From Holosporaceae bacterium (GTDB taxonomy: Bacteria > Pseudomonadota > Alphaproteobacteria > UBA7879 > UBA5542): DNA of 64,000 bases. Where the stretch lies: NCBI GenBank assembly GCA_022646525.1, contig CP060261.1:1-64000 (forward strand), given 5' to 3'. Shown here one piece after another: positions 49,949 to 59,444 of the stretch; position 1 is the first letter of the stretch, and each line of letters begins with the position of its first letter. The position numbers and the translations under genes are program-made. Below the pieces are notes generated by a model, which was not told the origin of the DNA, did no database searches, and saw only the letters and a list, made by a program, of their open reading frames with translations.

Positions 49949-50502
49949 ATTAAGTCGATTCATCATCGATTCAACAACCGCGTTCATTGAATGCATCTCT
50001 TCTTCTTTTAAGCGATTCAAGTGCTGAGAAATATAGTTCAACATCGCCGCCGCATATGATGACTGAATACGAATGAGGTGGGTTAATACAGGCGGATAAA
50101 TATAAGCTTCCCACACACTCACATTCCCATTTTGCTGAATAAAGAGGGCACTTAAGTAAGAATTTGTGCTAATTGAGCCCTTAATAGATTCCGCTGTTTG
50201 CACTGAAGACAAAACAGACGTGCCAATAATCGTATTAACGACAGAGTCAATAGTGGCCGCAATTTGTTGTGCTTTGTTTTTATCTCCTAGCGAGCCTGGC
50301 GTGGCCCCCCCAAAGCTATTCAATTTTCCGGCAAGCATCGAAAGGTTTGTCCGCAACTTATTGGCAATCTCCGAGTTCGAATTGACAATACCTGTTACTT
50401 CTTTGGCTTCACTTACAGCCCTGACACACTGCCAGAGCCCCAAAAAGCACCGTCAACGAAAAGAACTGAACACAGTAAAAAAGAAAGTAGAAAAAAACGC
50501 AT
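49937..50502 (-). CDS. Small exported orphan protein, frame-disrupted
   Basis: ATG at 50502 opens a signal peptide (Arg-Phe-Phe-Leu-Leu-Ser-Phe-Leu-Leu-Cys-Ser-Val-Leu, cut after Val-Asp-Gly-Ala). After a one-base shift near 50430 the frame is open to 49937: a helical protein rich in Asn, Ser, Ala and Leu, with a long amphipathic C-terminal helix containing Glu-Glu-Glu and Asn-Arg-Leu. Corrected length about 188. It overlaps the ftsY end (convergent). No family recognised. Confidence 0.6.
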
Positions 50503-50566
50503 GAAATCCCCTGAAAAAATCAATAGCCTTAATTTAACAAAATTCTGAATACACTGAAACAAAAAA

Positions 50567-51215
50567 TTAAGAAAGCGTACGCATCATCAGCTTGGCCGCA
50601 AAATACAGCATGTAAGCCCCCATAAGCCGGTTCAGCCATCCACTTGATTTTTCCAAAACTTTTTAATCCATCCATGAGAGAAAATAAAAGATTGCAGTGT
50701 ATACCATGTCAGCGACGTTAAAATCAAAATTACCCCATAAATAAGCTGCACCCACAGCGGCGTTTCAGGGGCCACAGTGGCCGCCACGATACTGATAAAC
50801 ACAAGTGATGCCGACGGGCACAAAATATCAATGGTGAACCCCATCTTATAGGCTTTTAAAGGCGTTATGCTTTTAAGGCGGGTAATGTATTCATTTTCAT
50901 CAGGATTTGCATTGGCAATTTTACTTTTCGATAACAGCATGCGCACACCCAAATAAATCAAGTAAAGACCGCCGCCATATTTCACCACATCAAACAACCA
51001 AGGCGTTTTTGAAATAAATGCACCAAACCCTAAAAAACTATATACGTTTTATGAATTAAGCTGCTGGTCACAATGCCAAGGCCTGTGTAAAGCCCAATTT
51101 TTCGCGAATAATAACTGCTGTTATGCAGCATCAAAGCCGTTTCAGGCCCCGGGCTAATCAAGTTCATAAAATTAAGCAGAAAAAGGTTTAAAAACTGAAG
51201 AATGTAAATGTCCAT
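50567..51215 (-). CDS. LysE/RhtB-family amino-acid exporter, frame-disrupted
   Basis: Six hydrophobic segments over about 215 residues. The first loop has the family signature Ile-Ser-Pro-Gly-Pro-Glu-Thr-Ala-Leu-Met-Leu, and the centre has Lys-Tyr-Gly-Gly-Gly-Leu-Tyr-Leu-Ile-Tyr-Leu-Gly. The C-terminal span (Gly-Trp-Leu-Asn-Arg-Leu-Met-Gly-Ala-Tyr) is reached after an indel near 50640. Another break is near 51035. Exports amino acids such as Lys, Thr or homoserine lactone; the substrate is not decided by sequence. Divergent from prfB with 48 bases between starts. Confidence 0.85.
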
Positions 51216-51228
51216 TGGCGACTAAAGC

Positions 51229-51257
51229 TTGATGTTTTGTGTTTGCCCCCCTATAAA
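51229..51257 (+). promoter_or_regulatory. prfB promoter, placed for a leaderless transcript
   Basis: -35 TTGATG (51229-51234), 17-base spacer, -10 TATAAA (51252-51257). The predicted start of transcription, six to seven bases on, falls on or next to the ATG at 51264. The -10 also lies in a hairpin CCCCTAT-AA-ATAGGGG (51248-51263) that would cover the only Shine-Dalgarno-like GGGG. Confidence 0.6.
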
Positions 51258-51263
51258 TAGGGG

Positions 51264-52366
51264 ATGCGTACAGAAATAGACCAAATCGTCACCGAAATCA
51301 AACACTCTCTCTCCCTCCTTCGGAGGTATCTTTGACTGGGATAACGCCCATGCACGCATTCAAACCTTAAACCAGGCCGCAGAGGCCCCCTGACTTTTGG
51401 GATGATGCCCAAAAAGCACAAGCGTTGATGCAAGAGCGCACTACCCTTTCACAAAAAGTGAATACAGTCACTGACTTTGGATCTCGATTAGAAGAAGCCA
51501 CACTACTAATTGAAATGGGGGAAAGCGAAAATGATGCCGAAACCGTTCAAGAAGGTGAAGCAGCTATTTTTGCACTGCAGAAAGACGTTAACAAAGCACA
51601 GCTGGAAAGTTTGCTGTCTGATGAGGCAGATGGATGTTCTGCCTTTCTTGAAATTCATGCGGGTGCAGGCGGTACTGAAGCCCAAGATTGGGCCGAAATG
51701 CTTTCACGCATGTATCTCAGGTGGTGTGAAGACCGGGGCTATAAAGCCGCGTTGATGCAAGAAGTGCCCGGTGAAGAAGCTGGCATTAAATCCATCACCT
51801 TTGAAATTACGGGTGAAAAGGCTTATGGGTGGCTTAAAACTGAAAGTGGGGTGCACCGTCTTGTGCGCATATCCCCTTTGATTCAAATGCAAAACGCCAC
51901 ACAAGCTTTGCTTCCGTTTGGGTATACCCGTTATTGACGATTCCATTGACATTGAAATTTTAGATAAAGACTTACGCATCGATACTTATCGGGCATCGGG
52001 CGCAGGCGGGCAACACGTCAATAAAACCGACAGTGCCATTCGCATCACACATATCCCCACAGGCATTGTGGTGCAGTGCCAAAACGACCGTTCGCAACAC
52101 CGAAATCGCGCCCAGGCCTACACAATGTTGCGTGCCCGTTTGTATGAACATGAACTGCAAAAAAAAAACAAGAAGCCGCCCAAACACAGGCCGATTCAAA
52201 AACAGCCATTGGGTGGGGGCATCAAATTCGATCTTATGTTTTGCACCCCTATCAAATGGTGAAAGATCTGCGTACAGGTGTAGAAAAGGGTAACGCCCAA
52301 GGCGTGCTTGATGGAAAAATAGATGACTTTCTAGAGGCCGCCCTCAGCCATCGTCTAGGCCAATAA
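51264..52366 (+). CDS. prfB: Peptide chain release factor 2 with programmed +1 frameshift, plus accidental indels
   Basis: Codons 1-23 (start Met-Arg-Thr-Glu-Ile-Asp) end at CTT TGA (51330-51335), preceded by GGAGG at 51322: the classic RF2 autoregulatory site where low RF2 lets the ribosome slip +1. The main frame then reads Asp-Trp-Asp-Asn-Ala and continues with Gly-Thr-Glu-Ala-Gln-Asp-Trp, Tyr-Arg-Ala-Ser-Gly-Ala-Gly-Gly-Gln-His-Val-Asn-Lys-Thr-Asp (GGQ loop) and an end Arg-Leu-Gly-Gln. RF2 ends translation at UGA and UAA. Extra, non-programmed indels occur near 51390, 51880-51930 and 52240. Presence of RF2 shows UGA is a stop here. Confidence 0.95.
51322..51336 (+). promoter_or_regulatory. 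RF2 recoding site (internal Shine-Dalgarno plus CUUUGAC)
   Basis: GGAGG TAT CTT TGA C. The internal Shine-Dalgarno three bases before the slippery CTT, the UGA and the following C are all as in the well-studied prfB element. Confidence 0.95.
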
Positions 52367-52374
52367 AACTGTAA

Positions 52375-53522
52375 TCAAGCAGTTGAAAAAGCTTTTGTGG
52401 CATTAATGACTAAACCCAAGGGCCGGGTATGTGGATTTTCTTCTCCAACCACAAAAGCCTTTTCAAAATCTTCAAACTCACACCGGCCTGGGGTCCACTC
52501 TAAGAACTCTGTCACGACCTTGCTTAACACATATTTAGGTGCAACGCCTGCTTCTTCTAGATTTTCAATGTTAATGCCCCCTCCTTCACAAGAAATAATT
52601 GGCGCACAAAAAACACTTTGCATTTGGATGCACTGTTAAAAATTCCTATTTCTTTGGAAAAGTTCTAACGCTTTTGAACTCACTTTATCTTTATCTAAAT
52701 CTTCCTGGCCTAAATTCCCTATGTTTCTTTGGTGCCAACACTGACCGTACCTTCTGGCAGTGCCCGAAGAAGAATGTCACACATAACCCTAAGGGGTCGC
52801 ACAAAAATGTATCGAGATCCCTGATGCTTATTGTGACCAGGGGTATTATTAAGTACCTGATAAGCGTATTCATGTAATTTTACAGAAAGGTTAGAGTGTT
52901 TTTCACCTTGATAATTTAAGGAGCGCGCAATACCAATATGAAGCGCAAGCGGAAGGCGTGGAGAAGCTGAAACAGACATAAACATTTCAATATCAAAACT
53001 CTGAAAAGTCTTAGACCATGGGTCTACAGTACTCGCAAAAACAATCCATCCTTCCATAGACTCTTCTTCAGGCTGCGCAAAAACGGAACCTTTGTAGCGT
53101 TCACGAAATAGTGCCTCAGACGATATGGTAGTTGTGGTGAGTTTTTCCTTAAACTTATTTAAAGCATCAACCATTCCTCTATCTTTTTCTGAAATAAACC
53201 TACAGCGTTGCACTAAACTTGCCCATTGCTCATGTGCGAATTGCTGCCACCACTTTGCACCATCTTCATTAGCACGCATCATTGTAAGATAAAGCCCTCC
53301 CTCAACACACGTTGTATTTAAAGGATAAGGTTGGCCTTTCTCAGTTGCATAAATAATTTCACGAGAAGCCCCAACAAGTAAGTGCTGGCGAGGCAAAAGT
53401 TTTTTTCGAATATCCAGTCCACACCAAATTTCCATTAAAGAAACAGGCTGAGATCGGCCCCACATCGCACTGTTCGCAACAGAACACATTAAAAGTAATA
53501 AAAAGCAAAAAATAATTTTCAT
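52375..53522 (-). CDS. Exported orphan protein, frame-disrupted
   Basis: ATG at 53522 opens a signal peptide (Lys-Ile-Ile-Phe-Cys-Phe-Leu-Leu-Leu-Leu-Met-Cys, cut after Ala-Asn-Ser-Ala). The first 267 residues are open: Trp-rich segments such as Lys-Trp-Trp-Gln-Gln-Phe and Gly-Trp-Ile-Val-Phe-Ala, then Phe-Asp-Ile-Glu-Met-Phe-Met-Ser-Val-Ser-Ala-Ser-Pro-Arg. After indels at 52620-52720 the C-terminal 80 residues follow (Trp-Thr-Pro-Gly-Arg-Cys-Glu-Phe-Glu-Asp-Phe). Total about 375 residues. Convergent with prfB. No family recognised; export is well supported. Confidence 0.65.
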
Positions 53523-53589
53523 GCTTAATAAATAATAATTTAATTTATATAATTCAAATAAATGATGATATTTTATTTTTTAGAAAAAA

Positions 53590-55434
53590 TTAATGAAAAT
53601 AATCATAGATGGTTTTGGCGGTTTTAGCGCTAATACCATCAACTTTCTTCAGGTCCTCTACGCCCGCCCCCGCAATAGCATTTAATGAACCAAAGTGCTG
53701 TAATAAATCACGACGGCGCTTGGCCCCTATGCCGGGAATTTCATCCAGGGCTGATCCTTGAACAGTTTTTTGTTTTTTTTGTCGATGGGCCCCTATAACA
53801 AAACGGTGCGATTCATCCCGCAAACGCTGCAAGTAATATAATACGGGGTCATCGGGGCGCAGCATAAAAGATGTACGGCCTGTCATGTGAAACTTTTCAC
53901 GCCCAGCATTGCGCTCAGGCCCTTTGGCAATGGCCACAACAGGAATATCTGTTACGCCCACAGCGGCCATGGCTTCAAGCCCAGCTGAAAGTTGGCCTGG
54001 GCCCCATCTAAAATAACCAAGTCAGGGCGATTATTTTCAACTTTCTTAAACCGGCGCGTTAACACTTCTTGCATCATGGCATAATCATTGCCCCCCATCT
54101 TGATGGTGTGCCGTTTCTTTGATACCAAACTTCCGATAAGATTTTTTATCAAACCCATCGGGTGTGGCTACAATCATGGCACCATAGGCATCTTGCCCTA
54201 AATTGTGACTGTTATCATAAACCTCGATGCGTTTGGGGGTACGCCAGCCCAAAGGCAACAGCCACGCCCTGCAACAATTTTTCTGTAGAAAGGCGGTCCG
54301 AAAGTTTTAGTGCCAACGCTTCGGCCGCATTTTTTTCGGCATCCTTCACCAGCTGGGCCAAAATACCTTTTTGCGGCATACGAATCGTCACCCCATGACG
54401 CACATTTTGTGCCAACATTTCAGAAAGCATTTCTTGATCGCCCAGCTTACGGTTCACAAAAATATAAGGGGTGGTTCTTGATCTACATAAAACCACGATA
54501 AAAACGCCTCTAGCACATCTTCATCGGTGTCCTCGGGGCTGTGTTTCGGAAAGAACGTGCGACTGCCATGATTCGCCCCATTTCGAAAGAAAAATAACTG
54601 TACAGCCACTTTTCCTTGGCTTCGGCTCGCAGCCACCACATCGGCATTGTTCACACTTTGAATATGAACGCCCTGTGCTTCTTGCGTTTTGGTCAGTGCT
54701 TCGATTTGGTCTCTCAGCTCAGCCGCCAATTCATATTGACGTGCCTGGCTTGCAGCTTGCATTTTTTGGGCAAGTTTTTTCTGAAGTACTTGTGTTTTTC
54801 CAGAAAGAAATTGGTGTGCCTGAGCAATTTGTTCATCATATTCTGCTTCTGTAACGCGCCCCACACAGGGGCCCGAACATCGCTTAATATGATACTGCAA
54901 ACATGGGCGCGACCGATTTTTTAACACATTATCGGTACATGTACGTAACTTGAAAATACGCGACAAGGTATCCAATGTTTTCCACACGGCATGACGCGAA
55001 GCATAGGGCCCAAAGTAAGTGCCAGGGCCCGACTTTGTCCCTCGATGAAACACAAGCCGCGCAGGAAGATCACCTTTTGTCAGCAAAATATAAGGAAACG
55101 ATTTGTCGTCTTTAAATAATATATTATAACGCGGCTTTAAGCTTTTAATGAGATTCGCTTCAAGCAACAGCGACTCTGCCTCGGTATGTGTCGTGACAAA
55201 TTCCATTTTTTCTGTCATCGCCACCATTCGCTGAATACGAATCGTTTGCTTTTGAGGCCGCGTGTAACTTGATACCCGCTTCTTTAAGTTTTTGGCTTTG
55301 CCCACATACAAAACATCGCCGTCCCCATTCAGCATGCGGTAAACACCCGGAGACGACGTTAATTTCTTAACATAGCCAGAAATAACCTGAATGCCTTTTT
55401 CAAGGGAAAGATTTGGTAATATGCGTTTTGTCAT
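53590..55434 (-). CDS. uvrC: Excinuclease ABC subunit C, frame-disrupted
   Basis: The N-terminal 320 residues are open: GIY-YIG domain (Ser-Pro-Gly-Val-Tyr-Arg-Met then Val-Leu-Tyr-Val-Gly-Lys-Ala-Lys-Asn-Leu), the Cys-rich Arg-Pro-Cys-Leu-Gln-Tyr-His-Ile motif, and the UVR domain (Tyr-Glu-Leu-Ala-Ala-Glu-Leu-Arg-Asp). The RNase H-like nuclease follows after breaks near 54470, 54225 and 53970, and a helix-hairpin-helix end (Ile-Pro-Gly-Ile-Gly-Ala-Lys-Arg-Arg). UvrC makes both cuts around DNA lesions. Corrected length about 613. Confidence 0.95.
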
Positions 55435-55771
55435 TGCCTTCTATAATAGGCCATTTTTTATAAAAAAAAGCGGGCATAGAAAAGAGGAATTATTAGAAAA
55501 ATTTTCTAGGCGTAAAGATAAATCACACTTTCGATGCGAACACATGCATCAATGCAATACATAATTCTTGTACACTTAACAGTCCTTTTTATCTTTCTAT
55601 TAAATGATTTATATTGATTTTGAAAAAAATAGTTTATACAGTGCGATAGAAGATGATAAAAATAAGTAGCATTAATACTTTACAGTTCAAAAAAAGAATA
55701 AGGTATGAGATTTTCTATGACACTTAAGGCGGAGATGTTTCGACACCCATTAGGGTATTTACACTAATATT
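55435..55771. other. Gene-free AT-rich stretch between uvrC and the LRR gene
   Basis: 337 bases with no convincing coding sequence on either strand. It must hold the divergent promoters of uvrC (minus) and the leucine-rich-repeat gene (plus). AT-rich boxes occur (TTGATT near 55614, TATACA near 55634) but the spacing is not good enough to call a promoter. No hairpin with a T-run was seen. Confidence 0.5.
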
Positions 55772-56654
55772 ATGGGGTATATTGTTCTGTTCATCAGGCT
55801 TCACACACACATGAGTGAAGAGGCGGATGGCGGCAGCGCCTCCGCGCCGGCAATGCGTAGTGCGGCAAATGAGTCGTCTGACTCAGATGATGAGTCGTCT
55901 GACGAGGAGCCTCCTGCCCCTCCGACGATAGTTCATTTAGCTGAGTCTGATCTCGAACTCCTATATCAAATATTTGGTTTTCCGCTCCCTGAGTCATTGA
56001 ATTTGAATATTGTCGGTCCTAAAGCAGTGCCGCTTATCGCAGAGGCTCTTGCTCAATTACGTACACAGTTAAATCCACCCCGCCGATCGGCGAGCTTAAA
56101 ATGACACTATCCCTCATAAGTAATTCTTATACTTGCCGGATTGATTGCTCCCTTGATAAAGTGAAACCCCTCGTAGAGGCTCCAAGTTTATCCTGGGTTG
56201 ATCTTGGCTTTGATGAAATGAAACTCCTCGCAGAAGCTCTTCCTCAGTCAAATCTTACATCGTTAACCTTAAGCAGGCCTAATCTCGGCCCTGATGCAAT
56301 GGAACTCCTCGCAAAAGCTCTTCCTCAGTCAAATCTTACATCGTTAACCTTAAGCAGGCCTAATCTCGGCCCTGATGTAATGAAATTCCTCGCAGAAGCT
56401 CTTCCTCAGTCAGACCTTACGTCGTTAAGTATATCCCATCCTTTTCCTACTCTTGGCGACCCTAGTGCAATGGAACTCCTCAAAAAGCTCTTCCTCAGTC
56501 AAATCTTACATCGTTAAGTTTAACGTTTTGTAACATCGGAAAAGATGATGCAAACATTCTTCTACATTACATTCCTTCTTCAAAAATTAAAAATTTGAAC
56601 TTACGCTTTAATAGGCTATCAGATGAACAAAAAAAGAGTTCCGAAAGTTATTAA
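55772..56654 (+). CDS. Leucine-rich-repeat protein with acidic N terminus, frame-disrupted
   Basis: A first part (55772-56104) has a Ser/Asp/Glu-rich acidic stretch (Ser-Asp-Ser-Asp-Asp-Glu-Ser-Ser-Asp-Glu-Glu) and Pro-Pro-Ala-Pro. The second starts at ATG 56101, overlapping the first stop (ATGA), and carries 27-residue repeats of ribonuclease-inhibitor type: Leu-x-x-Ala-Leu-Pro-Gln-Ser-Asn-Leu-Thr-Ser-Leu-Thr-Leu. Another indel near 56478 hides the last repeats (Asn-Leu-Asn-Leu-Arg-Phe-Asn-Arg-Leu). It is probably one gene of about 290 residues. Such repeats bind other proteins, and in intracellular bacteria they are often host-directed; that role is inference. No Shine-Dalgarno is clear; Met-Ser-Glu-Glu at 55811 is an alternative start. 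Confidence 0.7.
56236..56397 (+). repeat. Two near-identical 81-bp tandem units inside the LRR gene
   Basis: Unit 1 (56236-56316) and unit 2 (56317-56397) are identical over their first 61 bases and differ at four of the last 20. A more divergent third copy starts at 56398 and a fourth at 56487. The 81-base unit equals one 27-residue LRR, so recent in-frame duplication enlarged the protein. Confidence 0.9.
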
Positions 56655-56859
56655 TAAAGCCAAACGACTTTAAAAAGTGTTTGTTTAACAAAAAATTATC
56701 TATCTATGCATTAAGTTTTATTGTATTTCTATCTTAAGAAATATAATACAATATTTTCAGATGACATTTCCCTTTAATTTATGCCAAACATATAATTCTT
56801 TTATTGGCGCACAATGATTAGAAAGAATCGATTCCTTCAATTTAAAAAAGATTGAAAAA

Positions 56860-57860
56860 TTAAAACCACTTTAAACGAACAAGCTCACTCATTACTTTTT
56901 TAGGATCAATTTTATCCATCGCATTTAACGCCGGAATTTTTGTATCGAACTCAAGCTTAAAACCTTCTAAATTTGTGTAATGGTGGATAGGCACTTGACT
57001 TTGTCCCAATAACACAAGCCCTTTAACACCCAAACGTGGGGCTGCATGGGTTACCCTGTATCATTGCCAACAATGAAAGCAACCTTCTTTAAAACACCCA
57101 GAGTAAACCGCAAGTCGCCCGACACAAAAAAAAAGCCGGGATTTTTTTTATGGTTCAAGGCCATTTCAATATTCTTTCCCTCGACCACTTCGCTGGGGCC
57201 GCCCAAAATAAGAATCGTTCCTTTTTTTCTGTGTGCAATCATTTCTGCCAATTGAATATAGTATTCCATAGGCCATTTTTTCTGAGCTTCACTTGAACCA
57301 ATACACAAAGCAAAATAAGGGGGCTTCATGGAAGCTAAAAACTCTTCTGCTTCTTTTTCAGCCCACCCAAGGTGCAACCCAGATGATTCCTCTAAAGACA
57401 GGCCATGATTTTTAATCACCTGTGTGGCGCGTTGGATAGGGTGTTTTTTTTGATCTTCTTTTCGAAGAAATGTGTTTGCCCCATGTAACAGTACTTTCTG
57501 CCAGCCCATACCTGGGCCATATATTTTAGGGATACCTGCCATACGACATAAAAGGGGGTATCGCAAACTCCGACTATGTAAAATATAAGCTTTGGTATAT
57601 TTCTTTTTGCGAAGCACTTGGGCAAGACGCCACAAACCACACAGACCGTCATGCTGCCCTTTTTTAATCTCAAGCCAAATAACATCATCAATCATAGGGT
57701 CTTCTGCCGACAACTGGTCTGCAAACGATCGTGGGCGCGTTAATAGAGAAATTTTTTTCTCTGGCGTTGTGTTAGCCAACGCATGAAGATGCGGCACAAA
57801 CCACATATAATCTCCAATACCTTGAAGGGGTTGAATCACCAGTGTTTTTGCCTTTGCCAT
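56860..57860 (-). CDS. Glycosyltransferase family 9 (heptosyltransferase-like), copy 2, frame-disrupted at the end
   Basis: Start Thr-Leu-Val-Ile-Gln-Pro-Leu-Gln-Gly-Ile-Gly-Asp-Tyr-Met-Trp-Phe is the GT9 loop; Cys-Ile-Gly-Ser-Ser-Glu-Ala-Gln-Lys-Lys-Trp-Pro, Ile-Leu-Gly-Gly-Pro-Ser-Glu and Val-Gly-Asn-Asp-Thr-Gly follow. A one-base shift near 57052 leads to Val-Thr-His-Ala-Ala-Pro-Arg-Leu-Gly and an end Leu-Lys-Trp-Phe. Length about 333. It parallels the GT9 gene at 42 kb motif by motif, so the two probably add successive core sugars. It follows trmL by 3 bases. Confidence 0.87.
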
Positions 57861-57863
57861 CGC

Positions 57864-58334
57864 CTAATCCTCCAAAGATGGGTGTACTGGAAATTGCTGT
57901 GTTTGTCGAAGAGCTTCATTCAACACTATAGCGCCCGCCACCGCAACATTCAGCGATCGCACATCGGGGCACATCGGAATCACCACCCGGGCATCGCAGG
58001 CATTAAATACAGCGTCAGGCAAGCCCTCCCCTTCTTGCCCCAATAATAAAATATCATCTGGGCGAAAAGAAAAATGATGATGGGCGGCCTCACCTTTTAT
58101 ATCAAGGGCAATCCGGCGCTGGCCTGTGTATTTTTGTTGAAAGTCATCCCAGCTTGAATGCCGTGTCCAGTCTACATGTTGCATGTAATCCATGCCAGCG
58201 CGCTTCATACGCTTATCAGATAATAAAAATCCACACGGCTCGATCACATCAACAGGCACATTTAAACATGCTCCAAGGCGCAGCAACGTTCCCACATTTT
58301 GAGGAATTTCAGGTTGAAATAAAGCAAGGCGCAT
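57864..58334 (-). CDS. trmL: tRNA (cytidine/uridine-34 2'-O)-methyltransferase TrmL
   Basis: Intact, 156 residues, a minimal SPOUT (knotted) methyltransferase: Leu-Phe-Gln-Pro-Glu-Ile-Pro-Gln-Asn-Val-Gly-Thr at the start, Leu-Gly-Gln-Glu-Gly-Glu-Gly-Leu-Pro (motif 2) and Ile-Pro-Met-Cys-Pro-Asp-Val-Arg-Ser-Leu-Asn-Val-Ala-Val-Ala (motif 3, knot). It methylates the wobble base of tRNA-Leu isoacceptors. It overlaps the pgsA stop (TAATG). Confidence 0.94.
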   Translation of the reverse strand: MRLALFQPEIPQNVGTLLRLGACLNVPVDVIEPCGFLLSDKRMKRAGMDYMQHVDWTRHSSWDDFQQKYTGQRRIALDIKGEAAHHHFSFRPDDILLLGQEGEGLPDAVFNACDARVVIPMCPDVRSLNVAVAGAIVLNEALRQTQQFPVHPSLED

Positions 58335-58903
58335 TAGTCTTGAAGAACCGACTTTGTTTTACGCCAGTACATATACCCCGACGCAACCGATAAAATGGCA
58401 GCTGCCCAAAGCAGAACAACCCCCAGCTCATGGAACCCCCAGATATATTTCTTGGGTCCATCTGCCAACAAATAAGATAAGCTAATCATCTGAATGAATG
58501 TCTTCCATTTTCCCAAATAGCTTACAGGCACTTGTACACCTTCCGAAGACAAATGCTCACGCAGACCCGATATAAAAATCTCGCGCGCTAAAATAATAAG
58601 GGCTGGCAGCAAAGCTGCATAGCCATCTAACCGTCCAGTGCCAGCCAACATCAGCACCGTTGTTGAAATCAACAGCTTGTCTGCAATGGGGTCTAAAAAT
58701 GTGCCCATCCGCGATGTTTCATTTAATTTACGGGCTAATTGCCCATCAAAATAATCCGTCACACAAGCTGTGAGATAAAGAAAAACCGCAACCCAATTTG
58801 CCCAAGGTGCGTCAATGTAAAACATCCACACAAAGGGCACTAATAATACAATCCGGCCTATCGTTAGAAAGTTAGGTATCGTCATAGCTTCTTTTTGTAT
58901 CAC
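58334..58903 (-). CDS. pgsA: CDP-diacylglycerol-glycerol-3-phosphate 3-phosphatidyltransferase
   Basis: Intact, 189 residues, about five membrane spans. The CDP-alcohol motif is complete: Asp-Tyr-Phe-Asp-Gly-x2-Ala-Arg-x8-Gly-x3-Asp-x3-Asp (about residues 46-72). It makes phosphatidylglycerol phosphate. In many proteobacteria it adjoins uvrC; here a glycosyltransferase, trmL and the LRR gene stand between them. The start may be the Met at codon 7 (Met-Thr-Ile-Pro-Asn), the usual family start. Confidence 0.95.
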   Translation of the reverse strand: MIQKEAMTIPNFLTIGRIVLLVPFVWMFYIDAPWANWVAVFLYLTACVTDYFDGQLARKLNETSRMGTFLDPIADKLLISTTVLMLAGTGRLDGYAALLPALIILAREIFISGLREHLSSEGVQVPVSYLGKWKTFIQMISLSYLLADGPKKYIWGFHELGVVLLWAAAILSVASGYMYWRKTKSVLQD

Positions 58904-58971
58904 AAAACATGATACTCTAGAAGACTTGAATCACACCGTACCTAAAAGATGACACGGCCATATTGGCTAAA

Positions 58972-59321
58972 CTAAATGGGGCGCCAATCCCCGTTTGCCA
59001 TTAATTGCGTAATGCCAGTACTTTGAATACCATATCGCTCAAGAGCCTTAAAAATACCTGTTTCGCCTAAAAGATGATTGATGCCAACACTTATAAAGAA
59101 TGGTGCTTTGGAAGGCTCTGTTTCCAGTTGTGCTTTTAAAAGTTGTTCCCACTTTTTGTTTCGTGTTGCACGAGCCTCGTCCAGCACACGGTCAATAAAT
59201 GATTGATGAGTGACTATACATGCCGCGTCTCTTGCACGTCATCCTCACCCGTTGCAGCCGTTGATATCCCCAAACACAGAAAACAACTGTAAATAAAAAA
59301 ACAAAGATGACTAATTTTCAT
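58972..59321 (-). CDS. Short exported protein with TraB/GumN C-terminal domain, frame-disrupted and internally shortened
   Basis: ATG at 59321 opens a signal peptide (Lys-Ile-Ser-His-Leu-Cys-Phe-Phe-Ile, cut near Ser-Thr-Ala-Ala). After a shift near 59215 the rest reads Phe-Ile-Asp-Arg-Val-Leu-Asp-Glu-Ala-Arg, Asn-Lys-Lys-Trp and Pro-Phe-Phe-Ile-Ser-Val-Gly-Ile-Asn-His-Leu-Leu-Gly-Glu-Thr-Gly-Ile. That is only the last third of a TraB/GumN protein (usually 260-300 residues); the N-terminal Gly-x-x-His part and the middle are missing. The remaining protein is about 115 residues, so it may be a deletion remnant. Confidence 0.6.
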
Positions 59322-59444
59322 AACGCTCTCTCTAAAAAAATTCATAAACTATATATGGTTACAGCATAAAAAAGTGCAAATATTATCTTGGGCTGTATAC
59401 GTCAATTCTTGCAATTTTTCCCTAATCAGCCCATATAGAAAGGT

